Position numbers and translations under genes: made by a program
Part shown: positions 35,925 through 45,485 of the stretch, piece by piece
How positions within the stretch are numbered: position 1 is the first letter of the stretch
Layout of the letters: every line of letters begins with the position of its first letter
Source of the DNA: Idiomarina fontislapidosi
Lineage (GTDB): Bacteria > Pseudomonadota > Gammaproteobacteria > Enterobacterales > Alteromonadaceae
Direction of reading: 5' to 3'
Assembly (NCBI RefSeq): GCF_003226255.1
Contig: NZ_QJST01000009.1
Coordinates: 1-64,000 of the forward strand
Length of the DNA: 64,000 nucleotides
The notes under the pieces: model-generated
Database searches by the model: none
Told to the model about the DNA's origin: nothing
What the model saw: the letters and a program-made list of their open reading frames with translations, nothing else

Positions 35925-36995
35925 ATGAAATTATTAATATACTCGCTCACCTTAGCTGTATTGTTAAGCCAATCAACTCACGCTGCGACGATCGAGAACA
36001 CCTACCCTGGCGTGCAAGTACTGCAGTATCACCATGTGTCTGAGACAACCCCAGCGGTAACATCAATTTCGCCGGAGCGATTTGAAGAGCACTTGCGCTT
36101 TTTGAAAGAGAATGACTTTAATGTGGTGTCGATTGAACAAGCCGCTCAGTGGATTGATGAGGGTGCAAACATCCCTCGGAAAACCGTTGTAATTACCTTT
36201 GATGATGGGTACGCCAACGTGCTTGAAAATGCTCACGCTAAGTTAAAGGAGTACAAATTTCCCTACGCGGTATTTGTGAATCCCGACTTACTTGAAGCGC
36301 ACCCTTCTGCATATATGAGTTGGGAGCAACTCAAGACCATTGATGCTGAGGGAGCGACGATCGTAAACCATGGTCAGACCCACGATCATTTAATCAGACG
36401 TCAGGAAAATGAATCAGAAGCGCAGTGGCAAGCTCGCATGAAGTACGATGTTGTCTCGGCGCAACAGGCGATTGATGAGCAATTAGGTGAGCAACCCAAA
36501 TATTTTGCATATCCCTATGGAGAGTATGGTCCAGAGCTCGAAGCGCTGCTCAGCGAGTGGGGCTTTAAAGGGTTTGCCCAACATTCAGGTGCATGGAGTC
36601 AGTGGAGCCCAGATACGGCTATTCCTCGTTTCCCAGCATCAGGGCGCTATGCCAACTTAGAGACGTTATCCGTGAAGCTGAATAGTTTACCGATGGCTGT
36701 ATCGAGTTATTCCCCTGCTAACCCGCTGCTGTCAAATAGTGACAAGCGCCCGAAGGTGACTGTCGAGCTCGATAAAACCGACGGAATGAATACCGATGCC
36801 TTGCGCTGTTTCGCGGGTAGTGACGTGTTGGAGCCAACGTGGGACACAGCGCACCGGTTCAGCGTTACTCCAGTCAATGACATTCCTGTGGGACGGTCGC
36901 GTATCAACTGTACGGCGCCTAGTGCCAGAGGTGGCTATCATTGGTTTTCTGTAGCATTTATCCGGCCAGATAGCGAGGGTCGCTGGCCTGATTAG
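35925..36995 (+). CDS. Exported polysaccharide deacetylase
   Basis: Protein of about 356 residues with a signal peptide ending in STHA and a NodB-type deacetylase domain. TFDDGYANV holds the catalytic Asp pair, NHGQTHDHL the metal histidines, and FAYPYGEYG the third motif. A second region after residue 260 has no clear family but holds cysteine residues in ALRCFAG and RINCTAP. Related proteins (PgaB-like) deacetylate poly-N-acetylglucosamine; the substrate here is not known. The start at 35925 gives the signal peptide. Its stop overlaps that of sco by four bases. Confidence 0.85.
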   Translation: MKLLIYSLTLAVLLSQSTHAATIENTYPGVQVLQYHHVSETTPAVTSISPERFEEHLRFLKENDFNVVSIEQAAQWIDEGANIPRKTVVITFDDGYANVLENAHAKLKEYKFPYAVFVNPDLLEAHPSAYMSWEQLKTIDAEGATIVNHGQTHDHLIRRQENESEAQWQARMKYDVVSAQQAIDEQLGEQPKYFAYPYGEYGPELEALLSEWGFKGFAQHSGAWSQWSPDTAIPRFPASGRYANLETLSVKLNSLPMAVSSYSPANPLLSNSDKRPKVTVELDKTDGMNTDALRCFAGSDVLEPTWDTAHRFSVTPVNDIPVGRSRINCTAPSARGGYHWFSVAFIRPDSEGRWPD

Positions 36996-37612
36996 CCAGC
37001 GAGTAGGGCGAAGTCTCGGACAAGCTGCTCCATATCGACCGTCGGAATAGCGCCTGGCTCGTGCGTCGCATTAAAGATCGCGAGCCGTTTGCCATCGGGG
37101 TTAACTAAGATAATTGCGGCACTGTGGTTAACGAGATAGTTTTCCTCGCCCTCTTCAGGGACGGAATACATCAATCCTAAATCACGCACAAATGGGAATA
37201 GCTGAGGATGCTCAGCGCGTACACCGACAAAATTATCGCCAAAGTAACCCGTGTATTCGCGAAGTCTCTCAAGTGAATCGCGTTGAGGGTCTACCGAGAT
37301 CATCCACACTTTTACGGGCGCGTCTGCGTATGACTGTAACTGAGGTAAAATCGATTTAAGCGAAGACAGTGTAGTGGGGCAAATATCGGGACAATAGGTA
37401 TAACCTGTAAATAGCAGCGTCCATTGTCCATCCAGTGCTTTACTATCAATGGTACCCTCGGCTGCTGTCGATTCAATCTCAAATGGCGCTAATGCCCGTG
37501 GCGGCTGATACACCAATGCTTCAGGCTGCTCCTTGGGCATGTTAATAAATACCAGCGCACCTGCGACTGCTGCAAGTAATCCGCCGATAACAATGAGCCA
37601 ACGTGAGTTCAT
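36992..37612 (-). CDS. SCO1/SenC-family copper chaperone
   Basis: Membrane-anchored thioredoxin-fold protein of 206 residues that loads the CuA centre of cytochrome oxidase subunit II. N-terminal anchor at about 5-24; copper ligands are the two cysteines of TYCPDICPTT and the histidine of VNHSAAI. Last gene of the oxidase and haem A cluster, 9 bases after the haem O synthase. Assignment is supported by both motifs and cluster. Confidence 0.92.
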   Translation of the reverse strand: MNSRWLIVIGGLLAAVAGALVFINMPKEQPEALVYQPPRALAPFEIESTAAEGTIDSKALDGQWTLLFTGYTYCPDICPTTLSSLKSILPQLQSYADAPVKVWMISVDPQRDSLERLREYTGYFGDNFVGVRAEHPQLFPFVRDLGLMYSVPEEGEENYLVNHSAAIILVNPDGKRLAIFNATHEPGAIPTVDMEQLVRDFALLAG

Positions 37613-37621
37613 CGTGCTTCC

Positions 37622-38524
37622 TTACAAATAATGGTCAACGAGTAGGATGACAAACATCAGCATCAAGTGCCAAATAGAAAATGTGAACATACTATACGCT
37701 GTGTTTTTCTCGGGCGCGTACTTTAACTTCCATGCGTAGCCGAGGAACACCAAGTTAAGCGCCGTCGACCCGATGAGGTAAAGTACGCCTGACATGCCAA
37801 CCAAATACGGCAACAGGCACACGACCGTTAATAAAACGGTGTACAGGAAAATACAGGTCTTCGTGAACTCACTGCCGTGTGTGACGGGTAACATCGGTAC
37901 TTTGGCACGTGCATAATCTTTTTCACGGTGCACTGCTAACGCCCAGAAATGCGGTGGCGTCCAAGTAAATACAATCATGACTAAGAGAATCGCGAAACCA
38001 TGAATTTCGTTAGTGATGGCTGTCCAACCCAAAAGTGGTGGGGCCGCGCCCGCTAACCCGCCAATCACGATATTTTGTGGCGTAGCACGTTTTAGAAACA
38101 TGGTATAAACCACGGCGTATCCCACCATGCTAGCGAAGGTCAACCACGCGGTGAGCGGATTAACCCATGCATACAACATCACAAACCCAAGCAATCCTAA
38201 TGCCGTGGCGAATGTAAGTACGCGCTTTGGCGATAAGCTTCCTTGTGGCAAGGGGCGACGTAAAGTCCGCGCCATTTTCGCGTCAATATGGCGATCGACC
38301 AAATGATTAATCGCTGCTGCCGCGCCGGACATCAAACCAATACCTGCGAGTGCGGGTACCAGTGTCCAAACGGGTAATGCGCCTTGGGTTGATAAACACA
38401 TGCCGACCACGGCTGTGAGCAATAACATGGCAACCACACGGGGTTTAGTAAGCTCTAAATATTCGCGCCATTTAATGCTGTGGTGTTCGAGCTTTTTATT
38501 GCTTGTTATAGTTTGCATAAACAC
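37622..38524 (-). CDS. cyoE: Haem O synthase (protohaem IX farnesyltransferase)
   Basis: Polytopic UbiA-type prenyltransferase of 300 residues that attaches farnesyl to haem B. The conserved aspartate motifs are [17 protein letters not shown] and the later [24 protein letters not shown] marks the first membrane segment. In this cluster it works with haem A synthase, so ctaB is an equally valid name. It is three bases downstream of ctaA. Start could also be the ATG two codons in. Confidence 0.95.
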   Translation of the reverse strand: MFMQTITSNKKLEHHSIKWREYLELTKPRVVAMLLLTAVVGMCLSTQGALPVWTLVPALAGIGLMSGAAAAINHLVDRHIDAKMARTLRRPLPQGSLSPKRVLTFATALGLLGFVMLYAWVNPLTAWLTFASMVGYAVVYTMFLKRATPQNIVIGGLAGAAPPLLGWTAITNEIHGFAILLVMIVFTWTPPHFWALAVHREKDYARAKVPMLPVTHGSEFTKTCIFLYTVLLTVVCLLPYLVGMSGVLYLIGSTALNLVFLGYAWKLKYAPEKNTAYSMFTFSIWHLMLMFVILLVDHYL

Positions 38525-38527
38525 CTC

Positions 38528-39520
38528 TTACGCTTTGCGTGAAAGATTATAATTAAGTGCGACAAGTGAGAGCAGCAATAGCGCACCCACTGCGTTATGT
38601 GCGACTGCTACACCTAATGGCAGGCTGTAGATAACGTTGCTTAAGCCTAAACATAGCTGTACGACCAGTAATAAGGCAACCCAACTTAATGAGCGACGGA
38701 AAAAGCCCGATTGCGCTTTTCGCCAACATTTAAAAAGCAGCCACGCTAAAACCAGTGTAGTAAATATCGCGCCAAAACGATGCATGATGTGCATGGTCAT
38801 ACGATCATCGTAGTCGTGCGCACCGAATTGGTAAGTTGTTGCTTCTGGTACACTGAAGGCACCTGTGAAATCGAGTTGAGCCGTCCAATCGCCCTCACAG
38901 AAAGGCAGTTCAGTGCAGGCAACCGCTGCGTAGTTAGCCGCGACCCATCCACCGAGTGCAATCTGACCAATAACAACAATCAGCGCAAACAGCGCGAGCC
39001 CACGGTAATTTCTCAACGCAGGATCGCCACCTCCCAAACGATACGGCTCCAAACGTAAAGAGAGTAGGAACAAAAGTGACAGTACACTAAAGCCCCCGAG
39101 CAGGTGACCCATCACAATCAATGGCTGCAGGTTCATGGTGACAGTTAGCATGCCAAGGGTCGCTTGAAATACTACCAATAGCAGAATAAACAATGGCAGC
39201 TTTTTGGGGACAGGCTTTGCCTCAAAAGCAGAGCGTTTTTTAATTAATGAAGCTACGGCAATGACTAAAATGAGCACACCTAATGCTCCGGCAAAATAGC
39301 GATGGATCATTTCGTTCCATGCTTTGTCGTGTTCGAGTGGTGCATCCGGAAACCGCATCTCGGCTTCTGCGACATGGTGTTCTTGCGTAGGCACACTCAT
39401 GAACCCGTAGCAGCCTGGCCAGTCGGGGCAGCCTAAGCCTGCTTCGGTGAGTCGTGTAAACGCGCCTAAAACGATGACAAAAAATGCTAAAACTAAACTA
39501 ATCTTAACAAGCATTCGCAT
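38528..39520 (-). CDS. ctaA: Haem A synthase (CtaA/Cox15)
   Basis: Converts haem O to haem A for the aa3-type oxidase. 330 residues with eight predicted membrane segments. GAFTRLTEAGLGCPDWPGCYG at the start (shortened: GLGCPDWPGCYG) and the histidines in EMIHRYFAG, MGHLLGG, HIMHRFGA and VAHNAVGA are the expected haem ligands. A cysteine pair (CTELPFC) is in an extracytoplasmic loop. Ten bases after the upstream 39530 gene. Confidence 0.95.
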   Translation of the reverse strand: MRMLVKISLVLAFFVIVLGAFTRLTEAGLGCPDWPGCYGFMSVPTQEHHVAEAEMRFPDAPLEHDKAWNEMIHRYFAGALGVLILVIAVASLIKKRSAFEAKPVPKKLPLFILLLVVFQATLGMLTVTMNLQPLIVMGHLLGGFSVLSLLFLLSLRLEPYRLGGGDPALRNYRGLALFALIVVIGQIALGGWVAANYAAVACTELPFCEGDWTAQLDFTGAFSVPEATTYQFGAHDYDDRMTMHIMHRFGAIFTTLVLAWLLFKCWRKAQSGFFRRSLSWVALLLVVQLCLGLSNVIYSLPLGVAVAHNAVGALLLLSLVALNYNLSRKA

Positions 39521-39529
39521 GAGTGAGTC

Positions 39530-40072
39530 CTACCCAATCCGAGAGAGTTTTAACATTTTGCGAAGGTCAGCCAAGATATTCTTGCCTTCCATCACCATGG
39601 CTTCATGATCGGCATGCGTTGGATAATGCAGCATCACATGACCTTGCGGATCGATAATGAACACGTGGTCACTTGGAATCGATGTGACCTCGCCGATAAT
39701 CTGTTGTGACTGTACCGCGACGATATCGTCCCAATGGGGCAGTTCCTGATGTTCAGGTAGCAGGCTCTGCGAGAGAATAATCGGTGTAACGCGATCACTG
39801 TCTTTACCCAGAGCAACATCGAGTTGCCCAAGCACGTAGAGCGTATTTTTACACTGCTGATGACATGTCTCAGGCATTCGATAGGCAACACGCCAACCCT
39901 CAGGTAGCGCGTCTAATTGCGATAATGACAGAGGTTGATCAAGTAAAACCCCTTTATTGGTAGCGGGTTGATACCAATGGGTTTTAAGCGTGAGCCAAGC
40001 GCCAATAACGGGCAAGGCAAACACCGCAATGACTATGAGCAAGGTGCGTTGTGAGCGTGTGAGGGAGCTCAT
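39530..40072 (-). CDS. Small anchored protein with CxxxC motif, cytochrome oxidase cluster
   Basis: A 180-residue protein with one membrane anchor (about 12-28) and an extracytoplasmic domain with thioredoxin-like features. ETCHQQCKN contains CxxxC like the copper site of SCO proteins, and a histidine precedes VFIIDPQGHV, though its spacing differs from the usual SCO histidine. The stop-start overlap with surf1 (four bases) shows co-transcription. It is often present in gammaproteobacterial oxidase clusters as an unnamed gene. A role in copper or thiol handling for oxidase assembly is inferred. Confidence 0.7.
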   Translation of the reverse strand: MSSLTRSQRTLLIVIAVFALPVIGAWLTLKTHWYQPATNKGVLLDQPLSLSQLDALPEGWRVAYRMPETCHQQCKNTLYVLGQLDVALGKDSDRVTPIILSQSLLPEHQELPHWDDIVAVQSQQIIGEVTSIPSDHVFIIDPQGHVMLHYPTHADHEAMVMEGKNILADLRKMLKLSRIG

Positions 40073-40815
40073 GGTGTCTCCTCTTGTTTTGTTTTATTTA
40101 ATTTGTATAGCACTACAAGGTATACCACTAAGCAAGCAATAGCGAGTGAAAACCATTGAACCGCGTACGCTTGATGTTTCGTGGGCTCCATCACTTGTGG
40201 CTCCCATTGCTGAAGAAAACCGTCGAGCTGTGGCTGTACCAGCAGGATCGCGTAAGGCGTAAGCCTGATGCCCGTGTGTTCAGCGATGGTTTTCGGAATA
40301 AACTCCTGCACGCGTTTGGGCCAGATACCGTCTTGTTCTTCAAATACGTGCGAAATAAACTGATTGGCTTGTGGCTTCCGCACTAAGCCTTCAACCGTCA
40401 TCATTTGCGCGGGTAAAGCGACGGTGGGTATCTCAGTTCGTGATCGCGGTGCTGCTATCCAACCGAGGTTAACCGGAAGGTAGCCGCTTAACTGCTGACT
40501 TTTCAGTAACCCTATCACGTGGTAACCGGGTCGTCCGTCGACGAGTTGATTATCAATCAGAAAATAGCGTTCTGTATCGAACCGGCCTTTGATGCTTACT
40601 AATTCAAAACGAGCGAGCTCAGTATCGCTTGCTAGCCGTTGTGTAATAGGGCGTGCTTGCTGTGTTTGAGCATCGGCGAAATCGGCGAACAGCTGGTGTT
40701 TTAATTGAGCGCGCTCGAGCTGCCAGAATCCCAACTTGACCAAAATGGCAATAGCAATCAGAGTAACTAATGACGCTACCAAGGGGATTTTTATGTTACT
40801 TCTTTTCAAACTCAT
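40069..40815 (-). CDS. SURF1-family oxidase assembly protein
   Basis: A 248-residue protein with membrane segments near both ends (about 12-30 and 215-235) and a soluble domain between them. LGFWQLERAQLKHQL and RYFLIDNQLVDGRPGYHV are SURF1 landmarks, as is VNLGWIAAPRSR. SURF1 helps insert haem A into subunit I. The start at 40815 overlaps the divergent DUF2909 gene by 23 bases, so the true start might be slightly later. Confidence 0.9.
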   Translation of the reverse strand: MSLKRSNIKIPLVASLVTLIAIAILVKLGFWQLERAQLKHQLFADFADAQTQQARPITQRLASDTELARFELVSIKGRFDTERYFLIDNQLVDGRPGYHVIGLLKSQQLSGYLPVNLGWIAAPRSRTEIPTVALPAQMMTVEGLVRKPQANQFISHVFEEQDGIWPKRVQEFIPKTIAEHTGIRLTPYAILLVQPQLDGFLQQWEPQVMEPTKHQAYAVQWFSLAIACLVVYLVVLYKLNKTKQEETP

Positions 40816-41008
40816 TATTGTCGCGCTTCTTCTTTATATGGTTTTTAATTTGTTTCGCGCTCTATTTGTGATGTTAAGCAATGATCCTGAGAAGCCGCCG
40901 ATGTCACGTTATTTAGGACGTCGAGTCGGCATTGCCGCGATCGTATTACTACTGATGGTGATCGCGGCGTATGCAGGTTTTTTACCCTTTCATCCTCGGC
41001 CGTATTAA
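40793..41008 (+). CDS. DUF2909 twin-membrane-segment protein
   Basis: A 71-residue protein with two membrane segments (about 1-24 and 45-63), of the DUF2909 family, commonly found inside cytochrome oxidase clusters. Start at 40793 has AAGGGGA seven bases upstream. It lies on the opposite strand to its neighbours and overlaps the SURF1 start. Function unknown. Confidence 0.75.
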   Translation: MLLLFKLIIVALLLYMVFNLFRALFVMLSNDPEKPPMSRYLGRRVGIAAIVLLLMVIAAYAGFLPFHPRPY

Positions 41009-41011
41009 CGG

Positions 41012-41887
41012 CTACAACACGTAGACGATAACGAACAAGCAGATCCACACCACGTCAACGAAGTGCCAGTACCAGCTGGTTGCTTGGAAGGCAAAATGTT
41101 TTTCGGGTGTAAAATGTCCCTTGAGTACGCGCAGTAGCATGATGATGAGCATCAGCGTACCAAGGGTTACGTGCATGCCGTGAAATCCAGTCAGCAAGTA
41201 AAAGGTATTACCGTAGACACCTGATTGCAGCGTTAGCCCCAGTTCCTCATAAGCGTGAACATATTCAGCACCCTGTAAATAGAGGAATATTAAACCCAGG
41301 ATAATGGTCAGACTGAGCATGCCTGTTAGCTGGCCCCGTTTGTTTTTCTCTAAACCAACGTGCGCGAAGTGACAGGTGACTGAACTGACAATCAAGATAG
41401 CAGTGTTGATCAGCGGAAGACCGTACCAACCCATGGCTTGAGTTGTTGTGCCTCCTGGCGTCTCCACCAACGGCCACTGTGCGACAAATTCTGGCCATAA
41501 TACTTCGCCTGTCATCACATTATTGCTGGCGCCATCGAGCCAAGGCACTGCAATCATCCGTGCGTAAAACAAAGCGCCAAAGAATGCCGCGAAGAACATG
41601 ACTTCGGAGAAAATAAACCAACTCATACCTTGCTTGTAGGAGGTTTCGAGCTGATCGCTGTGTAACCCATTCATGGTTTCGTTAATTTGGTCGCGAAACC
41701 AACCAAACAACATCACAACAATCACGCCAATACCGGCAAATAGTACATGCGAACCCCATCCTTGCGTGTCACTGGTGGACTCAATCACAGTATGTGCTGC
41801 GCCCCACGCGATCAAACCTAAGCCGAGGGCACCGACAATCGGCCAAATACTTGAGGGCGGTACGTAATAACTTTGTTGTTCTGCCAT
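41012..41887 (-). CDS. ctaE: Cytochrome c oxidase subunit III
   Basis: Integral membrane subunit, 291 residues, seven predicted segments. SEVMFFAAFFGALFYAR, the glutamate-containing signature, and YLLTGFHGMHVTLGTLML are diagnostic. ATSWYWHFVDVVWI closes the protein. Fourteen bases downstream of cox11. Part of the minus-strand cluster ctaC-ctaD-ctaG-ctaE. Confidence 0.96.
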   Translation of the reverse strand: MAEQQSYYVPPSSIWPIVGALGLGLIAWGAAHTVIESTSDTQGWGSHVLFAGIGVIVVMLFGWFRDQINETMNGLHSDQLETSYKQGMSWFIFSEVMFFAAFFGALFYARMIAVPWLDGASNNVMTGEVLWPEFVAQWPLVETPGGTTTQAMGWYGLPLINTAILIVSSVTCHFAHVGLEKNKRGQLTGMLSLTIILGLIFLYLQGAEYVHAYEELGLTLQSGVYGNTFYLLTGFHGMHVTLGTLMLIIMLLRVLKGHFTPEKHFAFQATSWYWHFVDVVWICLFVIVYVL

Positions 41888-41900
41888 AACGACGTATTCC

Positions 41901-42476
41901 TTATTCTGTTGACTCGAGCAAAGCCAGAGATTCTGGCGTCGCCTTGGCTGTCATATCATACAGCGTGTATGACAGGGTAAAGGTGGTGATATGGTCCGGA
42001 ATTTCAGGATCAATATAGAACTGCATAGGCATTTCGGCATCATTGCCCGCCGCTAGCGGCTGCTGATTAAAGCAAAAACATTCGACCTTGTTCAGGTACA
42101 GTGAAGCCTCGGCGGGGGCAATCGATGGAATCGCTTGTGCCACCATGTCGTCGCGCGTCGGATTCGATGCCAGGAAGTTCACCACACGAACCTCACCCGG
42201 ATGAACACGGACTTCATTAATTTCCGGCTCAAACTTCCAAGGGATGCCTTGCGCATTACGCGTGATAAATTGCACGCGTACTGTGCGGCTTTTATCGACT
42301 TCGTGTTGGCTCACCGCTGCCGGCTCATTGTTTGTGCGACCGTTAAAGCCGGTCACTTCGCAAAAGACGTCGTACAGCGGCACTAATGCAAAACCAAAGG
42401 CAAACATACCTGCTACCGTGAGTAGCAGGCGTTTGACGATTTTACTGTTATTCGGACCTTGGTCAGACATAACCAT
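41901..42476 (-). CDS. ctaG: Cytochrome c oxidase assembly protein CtaG/Cox11
   Basis: Single-span protein of 191 residues that delivers copper to the CuB site of subunit I. One membrane segment near 15-33, then an immunoglobulin-like domain with the copper-binding motif ECFCFNQQPL. The start overlaps the last base of ctaD, so translation is coupled. The cysteine pair and length match the family. Confidence 0.95.
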   Translation of the reverse strand: MVMSDQGPNNSKIVKRLLLTVAGMFAFGFALVPLYDVFCEVTGFNGRTNNEPAAVSQHEVDKSRTVRVQFITRNAQGIPWKFEPEINEVRVHPGEVRVVNFLASNPTRDDMVAQAIPSIAPAEASLYLNKVECFCFNQQPLAAGNDAEMPMQFYIDPEIPDHITTFTLSYTLYDMTAKATPESLALLESTE

Positions 42477-44062
42477 TACTCCACTTTTGGTGGCGTCTCA
42501 AAGGTGTGGTAAGGCGCTGGAGAGGGGACTGTCCACTCAAGTCCTTCAGCGCCTTCCCATGGCTTAGCTGCCGCTTTTTCGCCACCACGTGCACACTTAA
42601 TGACGACCCAGAGGAATAGGAGCTGCGATAAACCAAAGGCGAAGCCGCCAATACTGGTGATTTGGTTGATATCGGCAAACTGTACGGCATAGTCTGGAAT
42701 ACGACGCGGCATACCCGCTAAGCCGGCAAAGTGCATCGGGAAGAACAGCAAGTTGACGGATATCAACGAGGTCCAGAAATGCAGCCGTGCCAGCGTCGTG
42801 TCGTACATATGCCCGGTCCACTTAGGCAGCCAGTAGTAACTCGCAGCCATAATCGAGAAGATGGCGCCAGTCACTAACACGTAATGGAAATGTGCAACGA
42901 CAAAGTAAGTGTCATGATATTGGAAGTCCACCGGTGTCATCGCCAGCATGACGCCAGAGAAACCACCAATAGTGAATAAAATGACGAAGGCGAGTGCAAA
43001 TAGCATGGGCACTTCAAACGTAATGGCACCGCGCCACATGGTCGCGACCCAGTTGAATACTTTCACACCCGTTGGTACCGCGATGAGCATTGTAAAGTAC
43101 ATGAAGAACAGCTCTGCGAATACCGGCATCCCGGTGGTAAACATGTGATGCGCCCAGACCAAAAACGATAGAATCGCGATGGACCCGGTTGCATATACCA
43201 TGGATGAGTAGCCGAACAGTTTCTTCCTTGAGAAGGTCGGAATAATCGCCGAGATGATACCGAACGAAGGTAAGATCATGATGTACACTTCGGGATGCCC
43301 AAAGAACCAGAAAATATGCTGGAACATCACTGGATCGCCACCGCCGGCCGCGTCAAAGAAGCTTGTGCCAAAGTACTTATCCGTCAGTACCATGGTGACA
43401 GCCCCTGCAAGTACCGGCATTACTGCAATTAACAAGAATGCAGTAATGAGCCAAGTCCACACGAACAGCGGCATTTTCATGTAAGTCATGCCAGGCGCAC
43501 GCATGTTGATAATGGTTACGATGACGTTAATCGCACCCATAATGGATGAGATACCCATGATGTGAACCGCGAATACGAATAAAGCGGTAGAATCATTACT
43601 GTAGGTGGTGGACAGTGGCGCATAGAACGTCCAGCCGAAATCAGGACCACCCCCTTCCATAAACAATGATGACAACAGAATGACAAAAGCAAACGGAAGG
43701 ATCCAAAAGCTCCAGTTATTCATTCGCGGTAGCGCCATATCTGGCGCGCCAATCATCATTGGTACCATCCAGTTTGCTAAGCCTGTAAAGGCGGGCATTA
43801 CGGCACCAAAGATCATGACGAGTCCGTGAACTGTCGTCATTTGGTTAAAGAACTGCGGCTCGACTAGTTGTAAGCCGGGTTGAAATAATTCGGCGCGAAT
43901 GACCATCGCCATGGCACCGCCGACAAAAAACATAATTAAACTAAACCACAAGTACATCGATCCGATGTCTTTATGGTTTGTGGTAAACAACCAACGAGTA
44001 ATGCCAGACGGCTTATGATCGTGGTGTGCTTCGTGATTGTGATCGTCCACTACTGTGCTCAT
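42476..44062 (-). CDS. ctaD: Cytochrome c oxidase subunit I
   Basis: Catalytic haem-copper subunit of about 528 residues with 12 segments. HGLVMIFGAVMP carries a haem a ligand; FWFFGHPEVYIMILP holds the CuB histidine and the crosslinked tyrosine; VWAHHMFTTG the two further CuB histidines; VVAHFHYVL the haem ligands. The glutamate in the HPEVY motif makes it an A-type oxidase. ATG at 44062 is preferred over 44080 because AAGGAG lies six bases before it. It catalyses oxygen reduction coupled to proton pumping. Confidence 0.96.
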   Translation of the reverse strand: MSTVVDDHNHEAHHDHKPSGITRWLFTTNHKDIGSMYLWFSLIMFFVGGAMAMVIRAELFQPGLQLVEPQFFNQMTTVHGLVMIFGAVMPAFTGLANWMVPMMIGAPDMALPRMNNWSFWILPFAFVILLSSLFMEGGGPDFGWTFYAPLSTTYSNDSTALFVFAVHIMGISSIMGAINVIVTIINMRAPGMTYMKMPLFVWTWLITAFLLIAVMPVLAGAVTMVLTDKYFGTSFFDAAGGGDPVMFQHIFWFFGHPEVYIMILPSFGIISAIIPTFSRKKLFGYSSMVYATGSIAILSFLVWAHHMFTTGMPVFAELFFMYFTMLIAVPTGVKVFNWVATMWRGAITFEVPMLFALAFVILFTIGGFSGVMLAMTPVDFQYHDTYFVVAHFHYVLVTGAIFSIMAASYYWLPKWTGHMYDTTLARLHFWTSLISVNLLFFPMHFAGLAGMPRRIPDYAVQFADINQITSIGGFAFGLSQLLFLWVVIKCARGGEKAAAKPWEGAEGLEWTVPSPAPYHTFETPPKVE

Positions 44063-44072
44063 CACCGTCTCC

Positions 44073-45203
44073 TTATTCATTCATTGCTGCGTTAATGTCA
44101 GCGGCTTGAACCATTTCACCGGTATCATTACCCCAGGCATTACGCTCGTAGGTCACCACTGCGGCGAGTTCTTGCATGGTTAACTGCTGCGCAAAGGCTT
44201 GCATCGCAGTGCCTTGAACGCCATTAACGACAACATCAATATGCTGATCGAGCTTGTCCGACTCGGTCGCCACGGCGCTTCCTGCAAGTGCTGGGAAGGT
44301 CCCTGGTATACCTTGACCATTCGGTTGGTGGCAGGCTGCGCAGGTGCTGTTGTAGATTTTCTCACCCATTGCCATCAATTCATCCATCGACATTTCCATG
44401 TCGAGCAATTCTTGCTGGCGCTCACGTTCAGCGATTTGTTCAGCCTCGGTTTCATCGATCCACTTAGCGTAGTCCTCAGGTGTCTTAGCAATGACCACGA
44501 TGGGCATAAAGCCGTGGTCTTTACCACACAACTCAGCACACTGACCGCGATAAATACCGGGTTCATCGATACGCGTCCAAGCCTCGTTAATAAAGCCGGG
44601 ATTCGCGTCCTTCTTCACCGCAAATGCGGGTACCCACCAACTGTGAATAACGTCATCTGAGGTAACTAAGAACCGCACCTTCTGACCTGTTGGTAATACC
44701 AGCGGGTTATCGACCTCACGCAGATAGTTCTCGCTTTTATCAAACTTATTACTTATTTGTTCTTGTTGAGTGGCGAGACGACTAAAAAAGGACACTTCTC
44801 GGTCGAAGTATTTGTAGTGCCATTTCCATTGAGAACCCGTGACTTGGATAGTGACATCCGCATCCGAGGTATCTTCCATATCAATGAGGGTGATCGTTGC
44901 AGGTATCGCCATACCGACCAAAATAAGGAAGGGTATGAGCGTCCAAAGGATTTCTACCTTGACGTTCTCATGGAACTTAGCCGGTTCGCGACCGCTCGAC
45001 TTACGGTGTCGGATCATGGAATAAAACATGAGCCCAAACACCACCACACCAATGACACAACAGATATAAAATATCGTCATGTGCAAGTCGTACACGTCAC
45101 GACTGATTTCGGTGACACCTTGCGTGAGGTTGAGGCTGCGCTCTTGGGACAGCGCAGATGCACTATACAACAGGGGTAGTGCCCATAACGGCTTCATTTT
45201 CAC
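44073..45203 (-). CDS. ctaC: Cytochrome c oxidase subunit II with fused cytochrome c domain
   Basis: Subunit II of a caa3-type oxidase, 376 residues. Signal peptide, two membrane segments (about 40-60 and 85-105), and the CuA domain with VIHSWWVPAF and CAELCGKDHGFMP. After a charged linker (EAEQIAERERQQE) comes a C-terminal cytochrome c domain with CAACH near residue 292 and a methionine ligand in the last 50 residues. First gene of the cluster; the 280 bases upstream should hold its promoter. Confidence 0.95.
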   Translation of the reverse strand: MKMKPLWALPLLYSASALSQERSLNLTQGVTEISRDVYDLHMTIFYICCVIGVVVFGLMFYSMIRHRKSSGREPAKFHENVKVEILWTLIPFLILVGMAIPATITLIDMEDTSDADVTIQVTGSQWKWHYKYFDREVSFFSRLATQQEQISNKFDKSENYLREVDNPLVLPTGQKVRFLVTSDDVIHSWWVPAFAVKKDANPGFINEAWTRIDEPGIYRGQCAELCGKDHGFMPIVVIAKTPEDYAKWIDETEAEQIAERERQQELLDMEMSMDELMAMGEKIYNSTCAACHQPNGQGIPGTFPALAGSAVATESDKLDQHIDVVVNGVQGTAMQAFAQQLTMQELAAVVTYERNAWGNDTGEMVQAADINAAMNE

Positions 45204-45436
45204 GTGACTTCTCCTCTCATTCTTCGTTGCTTTAGCAAATTGCTAGCTAAGAAGAACAAAGAGGTAAGCAGAAAAAGGAACAGCTTCTCCCCAGAAATCA
45301 CTTTCTCTACCAACTCTTTGTTGTAGTTTATAAGTTATACTAATTTATATAGTTGGGTAGTATCATTTATTAACTAAATTCTACACAAAGATCTAGATCA
45401 AAAACGCTGAACGGTTAAAAAGTAGCCATTAATGTT

Positions 45437-45461
45437 AAAAAAAAGGCTGCCGAAGCAGCCA
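45437..45461 (-). terminator. Rho-independent terminator of lexA-sulA
   Basis: Read on the minus strand: GGCTGC, loop TTCG, GCAGCC, then eight or more T. The UUCG tetraloop makes it very stable. It lies 25 bases after the sulA stop. Confidence 0.9.
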
Positions 45462-45485
45462 GAAACGTATTAACCCATTAGGGGA

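Noticed and set aside
42948-43484. Plus-strand open frames within ctaD
   Set aside because: They mirror the codon pattern of the long membrane-protein gene and show no ribosome binding sites.
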